This document shows positions 1-5,522 of a stretch of DNA of 5,522 nt, one piece after another. The notes beneath the pieces were generated by a model, which saw only the letters and a list, made by a program, of their open reading frames with translations, ran no database searches and was not told the DNA's origin. Each line of letters begins with the position of its first letter. Positions within the stretch are counted from its first letter, which is position 1. The position numbers and the translations under genes are program-made. Source of the DNA: Gemmatimonadota bacterium (GTDB taxonomy: Bacteria; Latescibacterota; UBA2968; UBA8231); assembly GCA_009845645.1 (NCBI GenBank), contig VXZF01000355.1, positions 1 to 5,522 of the forward strand. Reading direction: 5' to 3'.

Positions 1-716
1 GCCTGCCGCTGACCTTGATCCTCGGGCTGTTGGTGCCGGGATTGGCGGCGCTAATTTTTGGTTTTCTCGTCTTCCGCAGCCGCATCAAGGGCGTGTACTT
101 GGCCATTATCACCCAGGCGCTGGCGTTGGCGATGTGGCTATTATTCTTGCGCAACGAGACCATGTTGGGGGGGACCAACGGGCTGACGGATTTCAAGACG
201 CTGCTGGGCTTTGAATTGGCCGAGCCGGCGACCAAGCGCGGGCTCTACGTGGTGGCGTGTGCGGCGCTGGTGGGGGCGTATTATCTCTGCCGCTATATCG
301 TCGGCTCCAAGTTGGGCAAATTGCTGGTAGCCATCCGCGACAGCGAGCACCGCCTGCGCTTTATCGGCTACCACATCACCCGCTACAAGCTCTTCGTGTT
401 TGTCGTCGCCAGCGCCTTGGCGGGTTTGGGGGGAATGCTCTACGTGCCGCAGACTGGTATCATCACGCCGGGGCGCATGGACGTGCAGGCTTCGATTGAG
501 ATCGTGGTGTGGACCGCGGTCGGCGGCCGGGGGACGTTGGTGGGCGCGATCGTCGGAGCCGTGCTAGTCAACTTGCTCTACAGCTTTCTCACCGGTGCGT
601 TCCCCGGCACTTGGCTTTACTTCCTCGGCGCGCTCTTTGTCGGAGTGGTGCTGTTCTTTCCCGAGGGCGTCGCTGGCATAGTCGGGCGCTTGCGCCAGCG
701 GCTGGTGCCTGCGTAA
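1..716 (+). CDS. urtC: Urea ABC transporter permease UrtC, C-terminal part
   Basis: Inner-membrane permease of the LivM/UrtC type that, with UrtB, should form the channel for urea import from a periplasmic or surface binding protein (UrtA). The reading frame is open from base 3 to the window edge, so the N-terminus is missing; 237 residues are visible, against roughly 350-390 for the full family, so the TTG at base 15 is an internal codon, not a start. Numbering visible residues from base 3, about six hydrophobic segments can be seen (near 5-24, 31-48, 80-99, 127-148, 163-192 and 202-220). GGTNGLTDF at 56-64 and the cytoplasmic loop AIRDSEHRLRFIGY at 110-123, which corresponds to the ATPase-docking EAA-type loop, are typical of this family, as is VVWTAVGGRGTLVGA just before the last helices. 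It ends in TAA 13 bases before urtD. A generic branched-chain amino acid permease (LivM) is the alternative; the adjoining urease genes and the UrtD/UrtE type favour urea. Confidence 0.93.
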   Translation, partial: LPLTLILGLLVPGLAALIFGFLVFRSRIKGVYLAIITQALALAMWLLFLRNETMLGGTNGLTDFKTLLGFELAEPATKRGLYVVACAALVGAYYLCRYIVGSKLGKLLVAIRDSEHRLRFIGYHITRYKLFVFVVASALAGLGGMLYVPQTGIITPGRMDVQASIEIVVWTAVGGRGTLVGAIVGAVLVNLLYSFLTGAFPGTWLYFLGALFVGVVLFFPEGVAGIVGRLRQRLVPA

Positions 717-729
717 CGAGAGTTGGGCG

Positions 730-1494
730 ATGGACAATTTATACGTGCAGCAGTTGAGTGTGTCGTTCGACGGCTTTAAGGCGCTGGATATCGACATCTT
801 TGAGGTCGCCCAAAATGAATTGCGGGTGGTCATCGGCCCCAATGGCGCGGGCAAGACGACCTTGCTCGACGTGCTCTGCGGCCGGGCGCGGCCCGACGTT
901 GGCCACGCCTATTTCAAGGATCAGGACCTGACCAAGCTGAGCGAGGACGAGATCGTCGATCTCGGGGTGGGGCGCAAGTTCCAAGCGCCGACGGTTTTTA
1001 CTTCGCTGACCGTCGCCGATAATCTGATGCTAGCTGTGAAGGCCAATCGCGGCGTCTTCGCCTCGCTGTTTTATCGGCTCCAAGCGGCCGAGCGCCGCCG
1101 GATTGAGGAGGTGGCCGAGCGCACGGGGCTGGAGGATGCGCTCGACGAGGTGGCCGGTACTCTGTCGCACGGTCAGAAGCAGTGGTTGGAGATCGCCATG
1201 GTCATCTTGCAGGATCCCACGCTCTTCTTAGTGGATGAGCCAGCGGCAGGTATGACCGACGAGGAGACTTTTCGCACTGGAGAAATCCTCCAGGGGCTAG
1301 CCGAAGATCACGCCCTGATTGTCATTGAGCACGACATGGAATTCGTGCGGCAAATCGCCCGCAAGGTCACGGTGCTACACGAGGGCAGAATTTTAGTCGA
1401 AGGGCCGATGGAAGCGGTGCAGAACGATCCGCGCGTCATTGAGTGCTATTTGGGAACGGCCATGGAACGGGAGGAGCGCAGTGCAGTCGGCTGA
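730..1494 (+). CDS. urtD: Urea ABC transporter ATP-binding protein UrtD
   Basis: Cytoplasmic ATPase of 254 residues, LivG-like, pairing with UrtE to power urea uptake. All nucleotide-binding motifs are present and in order: Walker A GPNGAGKT at 36-43, Q-loop glutamine at 85 within GRKFQAPTVF, ABC signature LSHGQ at 145-149, Walker B LFLVDEP at 165-171 with glutamate 170 as the likely catalytic base, and switch histidine 201 in VIEHDMEF. The signature LSHGQKQWLEIAM, in place of the usual LSGGQ, is typical of UrtD and is a main reason to call urea specificity rather than amino acid transport. The ATG at 730 is the natural start: a modest GAGAG at 718-722 precedes it and the protein then has the usual family length. 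The gene starts 13 bases after urtC, and its last 14 bases overlap the start of urtE, suggesting translational coupling and equal supply of the two ATPases. Confidence 0.96.
   Translation: MDNLYVQQLSVSFDGFKALDIDIFEVAQNELRVVIGPNGAGKTTLLDVLCGRARPDVGHAYFKDQDLTKLSEDEIVDLGVGRKFQAPTVFTSLTVADNLMLAVKANRGVFASLFYRLQAAERRRIEEVAERTGLEDALDEVAGTLSHGQKQWLEIAMVILQDPTLFLVDEPAAGMTDEETFRTGEILQGLAEDHALIVIEHDMEFVRQIARKVTVLHEGRILVEGPMEAVQNDPRVIECYLGTAMEREERSAVG
1469..1476 (+). promoter_or_regulatory. Ribosome binding site fixing the urtE GTG start
   Basis: GGGAGGAG sits inside the last codons of urtD, four bases before the GTG at 1481. It decides the start of urtE in the 14-base overlap with urtD and argues against the earlier in-frame ATT. 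Confidence 0.7.
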
Positions 1495-2191
1495 GACCAC
1501 GCTGGCGGTGGAGGAGTTGGATATCCACTACGGGGGCAGCCGCATCTTGCGGGATATTAGCTTGCAGGTGCCCGGCGGCTCGATTGTGGCGGTGATGGGG
1601 CGCAACGGCGTTGGCAAAACGACGCTGCTCAAGGCGATCATGGGGCTGTTGGTGCCGAGCAAGGGCCGGGTGTTTTTTGCCGGTGAGGACGTCACGACGC
1701 TGACGGCTGATAAGCGCACTCGACGGGGGTTGGGGTACGTGCCGCAGGGCCGCGAGATTTTTCCTCAGTTGACGGTGCGGGAAAACTTGGAGATCGGCTT
1801 GCAGGCGCGCGAGGGCGGTGGCGAGGTGCCCGAGGAAGTATTCGCGCTCTTTCCGGTGTTGGCGGACATGCAGGAGCGGATGGGCGGCAATTTGAGCGGT
1901 GGACAGCAACAGCAGTTGGCCATTGCCCGGGCGCTGGTTGGCGAACCTAAGGTCCTGATGCTGGATGAGCCGACCGAAGGGATCCAGCCGTCGATCATTT
2001 TGGAGATAGAAAAGGTGTTGCTCCAGCTCAAGGAGCGGGGCGAGTTCGCCATTGTCTTGGTCGAGCAGTACTTCGACTTCGCGCGGCAGATCGCCGATCA
2101 CTTCTTTCTTATGGACCGCGGCAGCATTCTGTTGCAGGGAACGGCCGACGAGCTGTCGGATGAAAGTATCAAGACCCATCTGACGTTTTGA
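1481..2191 (+). CDS. urtE: Urea ABC transporter ATP-binding protein UrtE
   Basis: Second cytoplasmic ATPase of the urea importer, LivF-like, 236 residues from the chosen start. Motifs in order: Walker A GRNGVGKT at 40-47, Q-loop glutamine 89 in VPQGREIF, signature LSGGQ at 138-142, Walker B VLMLDEP at 158-164, followed by TEGIQPSII, a stretch characteristic of UrtE. The switch position carries glutamine (VEQYFDF, residue 196) in place of histidine, which is usual in LivF/UrtE proteins and not a defect. I chose the GTG at 1481 because a strong purine-rich site lies just upstream (1469-1476), the family conservation begins about ten residues later ([13 protein letters not shown]), and the only earlier in-frame option is an ATT at 1439 with no such support. 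The first in-frame ATG is residue 39, inside Walker A, and is too late. The stop overlaps the ribosome binding site of ureAB, so the transporter and urease are physically coupled. Confidence 0.94.
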   Translation: MQSAETTLAVEELDIHYGGSRILRDISLQVPGGSIVAVMGRNGVGKTTLLKAIMGLLVPSKGRVFFAGEDVTTLTADKRTRRGLGYVPQGREIFPQLTVRENLEIGLQAREGGGEVPEEVFALFPVLADMQERMGGNLSGGQQQQLAIARALVGEPKVLMLDEPTEGIQPSIILEIEKVLLQLKERGEFAIVLVEQYFDFARQIADHFFLMDRGSILLQGTADELSDESIKTHLTF

Positions 2192-2197
2192 GGGAGG
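2191..2197 (+). promoter_or_regulatory. Ribosome binding site of ureAB, overlapping the urtE stop
   Basis: AGGGAGG begins on the last base of the urtE stop codon and ends four bases before the ureAB ATG. The overlap means ribosomes finishing urtE end on this site, which fits coupled translation of transporter and urease. Confidence 0.7.
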
Positions 2198-2201
2198 ATT
2201 C

Positions 2202-2957
2202 ATGCGGCTTGCACCGAGGGAAATCGACAAACTAGTATTGCACAACGCCGGGTTTGTGGCGCAGAAGCGCTATGCCCGGGGCCTGCGGCTGAACTACCCG
2301 GAGGCGACTGCGCTGATCGCGGCGCAGTTGCTCGAATTTATCCGCGATGGAGAGCGGGTTGCCACCTTGATGGACAAGGGCAAGCAATTACTCGGCATTG
2401 AAGATGTGTTGCCGGGGGTGCCGGAGATGGTCCACGAGGTGCAGGTGGAGGGCACGTTTCCCGACGGTACCAAGCTGGTGACGGTTCACCAGCCGATCTG
2501 CCGGGCGCGGGGCAACTCCGAGTTGGCGCTCTATGGGTCGGGGCTGGTGCGCGTGGGAGAGACGTGGTCGCCGGACAACGCGTCCAGCGCCGCTCCTGGG
2601 GAAGCGCTGGTGGCGGATGAGGAACTCGCGCTGAACGCGGGCCGCGAAAAAGTGGAGCTTGAAGTGGCGAACATGGGCGACCGCCCCGTGCAGGTGGGGT
2701 CGCACTTTCCCTTTTTTGAAGCCAACGCCGAATTACGCTTTGACCGTGCGCGAGCCTATGGCTTTCGCCTCGATATTCCCTCGGGAACGGCGGTGCGTTT
2801 TGAGCCGGGGGAAACCAAGACGGTGACGCTGGTCGCCGTAGCTGGCAAGCGCGTCGTCCACGGCGGCAGCGGTTTGATCGGCGGAGCCTTGAGCGACGAC
2901 AACAAGCAGGCGGCGCTGGCGCGAGCGCAAGAGCGCGGCTTTTTAGGAGCGGAGTAA
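2202..2957 (+). CDS. ureAB: Urease gamma/beta fusion subunit UreAB
   Basis: Non-catalytic structural part of urease, 251 residues, in which the gamma (UreA) and beta (UreB) subunits form one chain. Residues 1-99 match a complete UreA, from [10 protein letters not shown] through [11 protein letters not shown] to [14 protein letters not shown] at 86-99. Residues about 132-230 match UreB: PGE at 132-134, LNAGRE at 144-149, [11 protein letters not shown] at 159-169 and [10 protein letters not shown] at 195-204. The C-terminal tail [19 protein letters not shown] (233-251) resembles the tail of Helicobacter UreA. The linker, about 100-131, is longer than I recall for the Helicobacter fusion and matches nothing I recognise. 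Two normally conserved UreB segments are changed: GSHFHFFEVN reads HFPFFEAN, with proline at 170, and the FGF segment near the end reads HGGSG (220-224). Gamma/beta fusions are known in several bacteria, so the fusion itself is not new. The gene lies 10 bases after urtE and 2 before ureC. Confidence 0.95.
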   Translation: MRLAPREIDKLVLHNAGFVAQKRYARGLRLNYPEATALIAAQLLEFIRDGERVATLMDKGKQLLGIEDVLPGVPEMVHEVQVEGTFPDGTKLVTVHQPICRARGNSELALYGSGLVRVGETWSPDNASSAAPGEALVADEELALNAGREKVELEVANMGDRPVQVGSHFPFFEANAELRFDRARAYGFRLDIPSGTAVRFEPGETKTVTLVAVAGKRVVHGGSGLIGGALSDDNKQAALARAQERGFLGAE

Positions 2958-2959
2958 TC

Positions 2960-4663
2960 ATGCGCATTGATCGATGCGCTTATGCGGATATGTACGGCCC
3001 CACTACGGGCGACCGGGTGCGGCTGGGCGACACGGATTTGGTCGTCGAGGTCGAGCATGATCACACTGTGTACGGCGAGGAGTGCAAGTTTGGCGGCGGG
3101 AAGGTGCTGCGCGACGGCATGGGGCAACAGAGCGGCGCGAGCCAAAAAGAGGCGCTGGACTTGGTAATCACCAATGCGCTGGTGCTCGACTACACGGGCA
3201 TTTACAAGGCCGATATCGGCGTCAAGGATGGGCGCATCGCTGGGATCGGCAAGGCTGGCAACCCGGACATTATGCCGGGCGTTGCCGAGCATATGGTCGT
3301 TGGCGCGACCACTGAAGTGGTGGCCGGAGAAAAGCTGATTTTGACGGCTGGGGCGCTGGACGTGCACGTGCATTTTATCTGCCCGCAGCAAATTGAAGAG
3401 GCCATTGCCTCGGGCATCACCACGATGCTCGGGGGCGGCACCGGACCGGCGACTGGAACGAATGCGACCACTTGTACTCCAGGGGCTTTTTACATCCGGA
3501 CAATGCTACAGGCGGCCGATGCTTGGCCGCTCAATTTTGGCTTTTTGGGCAAGGGCAATTCGTCGTTGCGCTTAGGGTTGGCAGCGCAAGTTGAGGCCGG
3601 AGCTTGCGGCCTCAAGCTGCACGAGGACTGGGGCACGACGCCAGCGGCCATTGATGCGTGTTTGGCAGTCGCCGAAGAATTCGACGTGCAGGTCTGCATC
3701 CACACCGACACGCTCAACGAGTCGGGATTTGTCGAGGCGTCGCGGGTGGCTTTCAAAGGGCGGACGATTCACACCTACCACACCGAAGGCGCTGGCGGTG
3801 GCCACGCCCCCGACATTATGCGGCTTTGCGGCGAGACCAATGTGCTGCCCTCTTCGACCAACCCGACGCGGCCCTTTACGGTCAACACCATAGACGAACA
3901 TCTGGACATGCTGATGGTCTGCCACCACCTCGACAAGAATATCCCCGAGGACGTGGCCTTTGCCGAGAGCCGGATTCGCGAGGAGACCATCGCCGCCGAG
4001 GATATTTTGCACGACTTGGGCGCGCTGTCGATTATCGCTTCGGACAGCCAAGCGATGGGCCGAGTGGGGGAGGTGGTGTGCCGGACTTGGCAGACGGCGC
4101 ACAAGATGCGCCAGCAGCGGGGCCTGTTGCCCGAGGACGCGGGCGGTGCCGACAACTATCGCGCGCGGCGCTACGTCGCCAAATACACCATCAATCCAGC
4201 CATTGCCCACGGGCTCTCGGCCCAGATCGGCTCGGTGGAGACGGGTAAGCTGGCCGATTTGGTGTTGTGGCAGCCGGCTTTTTTCGGCGTCAAGCCCGAG
4301 CTGGTGATTAAAGGTGGAGTGATTGCTTACGCGCAGATGGGCGATGCCAACGCTTCGATACCTACGCCGCAGCCCGTGTATCCGCGCCCCATGTTCGGGG
4401 CCTATGGCAACGCGGTTGGGCCGACTTCGCTGGCTTTTGTTTCGCAGGCGTCGCGCGAGCGGGTGGGCGAGTACGGGTTGGCAAAAGAGGTCGTGCCGGT
4501 TGAGCATTGCCGCGACATTGGCAAGGCCGATATGCGGCTCAATGACGTGGTGCCCAATATCGAGGTTGATCCGGAGACTTATAAGGTGAAGGTTGATGGC
4601 GAGGAGATTACTTGTGAACCGGCGGAAAAATTGCCGCTGGCGCAACTGTATCACCTGTTCTAA
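2960..4663 (+). CDS. ureC: Urease catalytic subunit alpha UreC
   Basis: Catalytic subunit of urease (urea to ammonia and carbamate), 567 residues, full family length and cytoplasmic. Numbering coincides with Helicobacter pylori UreB. The dinickel ligands are all visible: H136 and H138 in [12 protein letters not shown]219 (carbamylated in the family) in [10 protein letters not shown]248, H274 and D362 in SDSQAMGR. Other residues with known roles are also present: H221, and in the mobile flap C321 and H322 (VCHHLD at 320-325), plus R338 in ESRIR. The N-terminal [20 protein letters not shown] and C-terminal [10 protein letters not shown] are standard ends of the family. The ATG at 2960 follows GGAG at 2951-2954 by five bases. 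The enzyme should be active once nickel is loaded. The only mild oddity is [11 protein letters not shown] where most ureases have TAGGIDTHIHF. Several stretches ([22 protein letters not shown]) recall Helicobacter urease. Confidence 0.98.
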   Translation: MRIDRCAYADMYGPTTGDRVRLGDTDLVVEVEHDHTVYGEECKFGGGKVLRDGMGQQSGASQKEALDLVITNALVLDYTGIYKADIGVKDGRIAGIGKAGNPDIMPGVAEHMVVGATTEVVAGEKLILTAGALDVHVHFICPQQIEEAIASGITTMLGGGTGPATGTNATTCTPGAFYIRTMLQAADAWPLNFGFLGKGNSSLRLGLAAQVEAGACGLKLHEDWGTTPAAIDACLAVAEEFDVQVCIHTDTLNESGFVEASRVAFKGRTIHTYHTEGAGGGHAPDIMRLCGETNVLPSSTNPTRPFTVNTIDEHLDMLMVCHHLDKNIPEDVAFAESRIREETIAAEDILHDLGALSIIASDSQAMGRVGEVVCRTWQTAHKMRQQRGLLPEDAGGADNYRARRYVAKYTINPAIAHGLSAQIGSVETGKLADLVLWQPAFFGVKPELVIKGGVIAYAQMGDANASIPTPQPVYPRPMFGAYGNAVGPTSLAFVSQASRERVGEYGLAKEVVPVEHCRDIGKADMRLNDVVPNIEVDPETYKVKVDGEEITCEPAEKLPLAQLYHLF

Positions 4664-5317
4664 ATGAATCGCCTCTATCCGTTAATGCACCTAGCCGACA
4701 GTGCGCTGCCGGCTGGTGGCTACGCCTTTTCCAATGGCTTGGAGGGGGCGTATCAGTTGGGCTTGTTGGATGCGCCTGGGGCGCTGGAAGAGTTCGTGCA
4801 TTCGGCGCTAATGGCTGCGGCCTACGGCGAGATTCCCTTTATCCATTCCTGTTATGCAGAATCCGACGAATATGCCGTGGCGGAGATGTTGCATTTCTAC
4901 GATGCGATGATCGCGGCTCCGGCGATGCGTCGGGCGAGTTTGATCTTGGGCAAGAACTGGTTGCGGCTGATGGCTGGCTTGTACCCGGAGGTCAAGTTCG
5001 CAAAACTGCGGCGGGTGCACGCGCACTACACGGTGGTTTTTGGGTTGGCGTTGAAGGCTGCTGGCTTTGCACAAGCTGCCGCCCAACAGCTTTACATGTT
5101 TCAAGTGCTTAGGGATCAGATGAGTGCCGCAGTGCGCCTCGGGATCGTTGGGCCGATGGAGGCGACGCGACGGCAATTGGGTCTGTATGGGCATTGCGAG
5201 GAATTGCTGGCGGAAGTTGCGGGACGACCGTATGCACAAGCGACGCGTTGCGCGCCGCAGCTCGACATCGCCCAGAGCGTACACGACGATCTTTATTCGC
5301 GCCTTTTCCAAAGTTGA
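4664..5317 (+). CDS. ureF: Urease accessory protein UreF
   Basis: Cytoplasmic urease maturation factor of 217 residues, close to the usual length. In the family, UreF bridges UreD and UreG and helps couple UreG GTP hydrolysis to nickel delivery into apo-urease. Family marks seen: DSALPAGGYAFSNGLEGA at 12-29, RASLILG at 90-96, HAHYTVVFGLA at 119-129, SAAVRLGIVGPMEA at 154-167, and the end SVHDDLYSRLFQS at 205-217. The protein is largely alpha-helical by appearance. The ATG at 4664 directly follows the ureC TAA with no gap, and no Shine-Dalgarno match is visible in the preceding bases, so translation probably depends on ribosomes finishing ureC. A second in-frame ATG at 4685 (residue 8) would cut into the conserved start and is less likely. 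In many operons ureE comes before ureF; here it does not. Confidence 0.95.
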   Translation: MNRLYPLMHLADSALPAGGYAFSNGLEGAYQLGLLDAPGALEEFVHSALMAAAYGEIPFIHSCYAESDEYAVAEMLHFYDAMIAAPAMRRASLILGKNWLRLMAGLYPEVKFAKLRRVHAHYTVVFGLALKAAGFAQAAAQQLYMFQVLRDQMSAAVRLGIVGPMEATRRQLGLYGHCEELLAEVAGRPYAQATRCAPQLDIAQSVHDDLYSRLFQS

Positions 5318-5322
5318 GGGGG
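5316..5322 (+). promoter_or_regulatory. Ribosome binding site of ureG
   Basis: GAGGGGG overlaps the last two bases of the ureF stop codon and ends four bases before the ATG at 5327. It supports that ATG, and hence the histidine-rich N-terminus, as genuinely translated. Confidence 0.65.
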
Positions 5323-5326
5323 ATAT

Positions 5327-5522
5327 ATGGGGCACGACCACGATCACACACACGAGCCTTTTGACTCGCCTGGACTTTTCGTCGAGCGCGAAGGCTCGGA
5401 CCCGCACCGCGATTTTGCCGACCGCGCCTTTACTGTGGGGATTGGTGGGCCGGTTGGCAGCGGCAAGACGGCGCTGTTGCAGGCTTTGTGCGAAAGGTTG
5501 CGCGACGAGTATAGCTTGGGGG
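5327..5522 (+). CDS. ureG: Urease accessory GTPase UreG, N-terminal part
   Basis: SIMIBI-class GTPase whose GTP hydrolysis drives nickel insertion into urease. Only the first 65 residues are in the window (the family has about 200 or more); the frame is open to the edge. The P-loop [16 protein letters not shown] at 40-55 is the characteristic UreG sequence. Before it lies a longer N-terminal extension than the short leader of Klebsiella-type UreG. It opens with alternating histidines, [11 protein letters not shown], at positions 3, 5, 7 and 9, with a fifth histidine at 27. Such histidine-rich leaders are known from UreG proteins of plants and mycobacteria, where they are thought to bind nickel. 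The start is well supported by the GAGGGGG site just upstream, and the frame from this ATG runs uninterrupted into the P-loop. HypB, the hydrogenase counterpart, also has His-rich leaders, but the P-loop wording and the neighbours fit UreG. Confidence 0.94.
   Translation, partial: MGHDHDHTHEPFDSPGLFVEREGSDPHRDFADRAFTVGIGGPVGSGKTALLQALCERLRDEYSLG

Noticed and set aside
15..17. TTG at base 15 as the start of a short permease gene
   Set aside because: The frame stays open to the window edge and the protein would lack the N-terminal helices of UrtC, so the gene is simply cut by the window.
1439..1480. A longer urtE starting at the ATT at 1439
   Set aside because: ATT starts are rare, the extra 14 residues do not look like the family, and the GTG at 1481 has a strong ribosome binding site at proper distance.
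1436..2245. A 269-codon open frame on the minus strand spanning urtE and the start of ureAB
   Set aside because: It lies antisense to intact urtE with all ABC motifs, has no recognisable family features, and crosses the urtE-ureAB junction without any sign of selection.
2499..2600. Possibility that ureA and ureB are separate genes joined by a sequence error
   Set aside because: The linker is in frame with no stop codon, there is no start with a ribosome binding site before the UreB part, and gamma/beta fusions are a known urease form.
3512..3530. Six-base inverted repeat GCGGCC / GGCCGC inside ureC
   Set aside because: Short GC-rich palindromes are frequent in this composition, and it is inside the coding frame with no terminator or operator context.
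3591..3615. Perfect 8-base inverted repeat (TTGAGGCC / GGCCTCAA, 9-base loop) inside ureC
   Set aside because: It lies within conserved codons leading to K219, has no T-run after it, and about one such repeat is expected by chance in a window of this length.
3572..4654. A 360-codon open frame on the minus strand opposite ureC
   Set aside because: It is fully antisense to the clearly conserved ureC, its translation is rich in Arg, His and Gln without recognisable domains, and such shadow frames are expected in GC-rich coding DNA.

Overview
The window is a single, tightly packed, rightward-reading gene cluster that joins a high-affinity urea importer to a nickel urease. The order is urtC (5' end cut off by the window), urtD, urtE, a fused ureA-ureB, ureC, ureF and ureG (3' end cut off by the window). 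All genes are on the + strand. The gaps are 13, -14 (overlap), 10, 2, 0 and 9 bases, so there is no room for an internal promoter or terminator, and no stretch without a gene. This looks like one transcript that starts upstream of the window, presumably before urtA and urtB.

Bases 1-2191 hold the inner-membrane permease UrtC and the two ATPases UrtD and UrtE of a urea-type branched-chain ABC transporter. Bases 2202-4663 hold the structural urease: a gamma/beta fusion (UreAB) and the catalytic alpha subunit (UreC). Every nickel ligand and catalytic residue I looked for in UreC is present. Bases 4664-5522 hold the maturation factors UreF and UreG. No ureE lies between ureC and ureG, and none of ureD, urtA or urtB is inside the window. 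The combined role is to import scarce urea, hydrolyse it to ammonia and carbonic acid in the cytoplasm, and use the ammonia as a nitrogen source.

The organism is a bacterium with GC-rich DNA, frequent TTG leucine codons and clear Shine-Dalgarno sites. The fused UreAB and several stretches of UreC recall the Helicobacter-type urease in layout, but the GC content and the linked urt genes do not fit Helicobacter. I cannot name the phylum from the sequence alone. Base and codon use look uniform across the cluster, with no mobile element, RNA gene or CRISPR array.

The main points of interest are a histidine-rich UreG N-terminus in a cluster without ureE at the usual place, a UreAB fusion with an unusually long linker, and loss of normally conserved positions in the UreB half (a His-to-Pro change and an altered Phe-Gly-Phe segment) next to an intact UreC active site.
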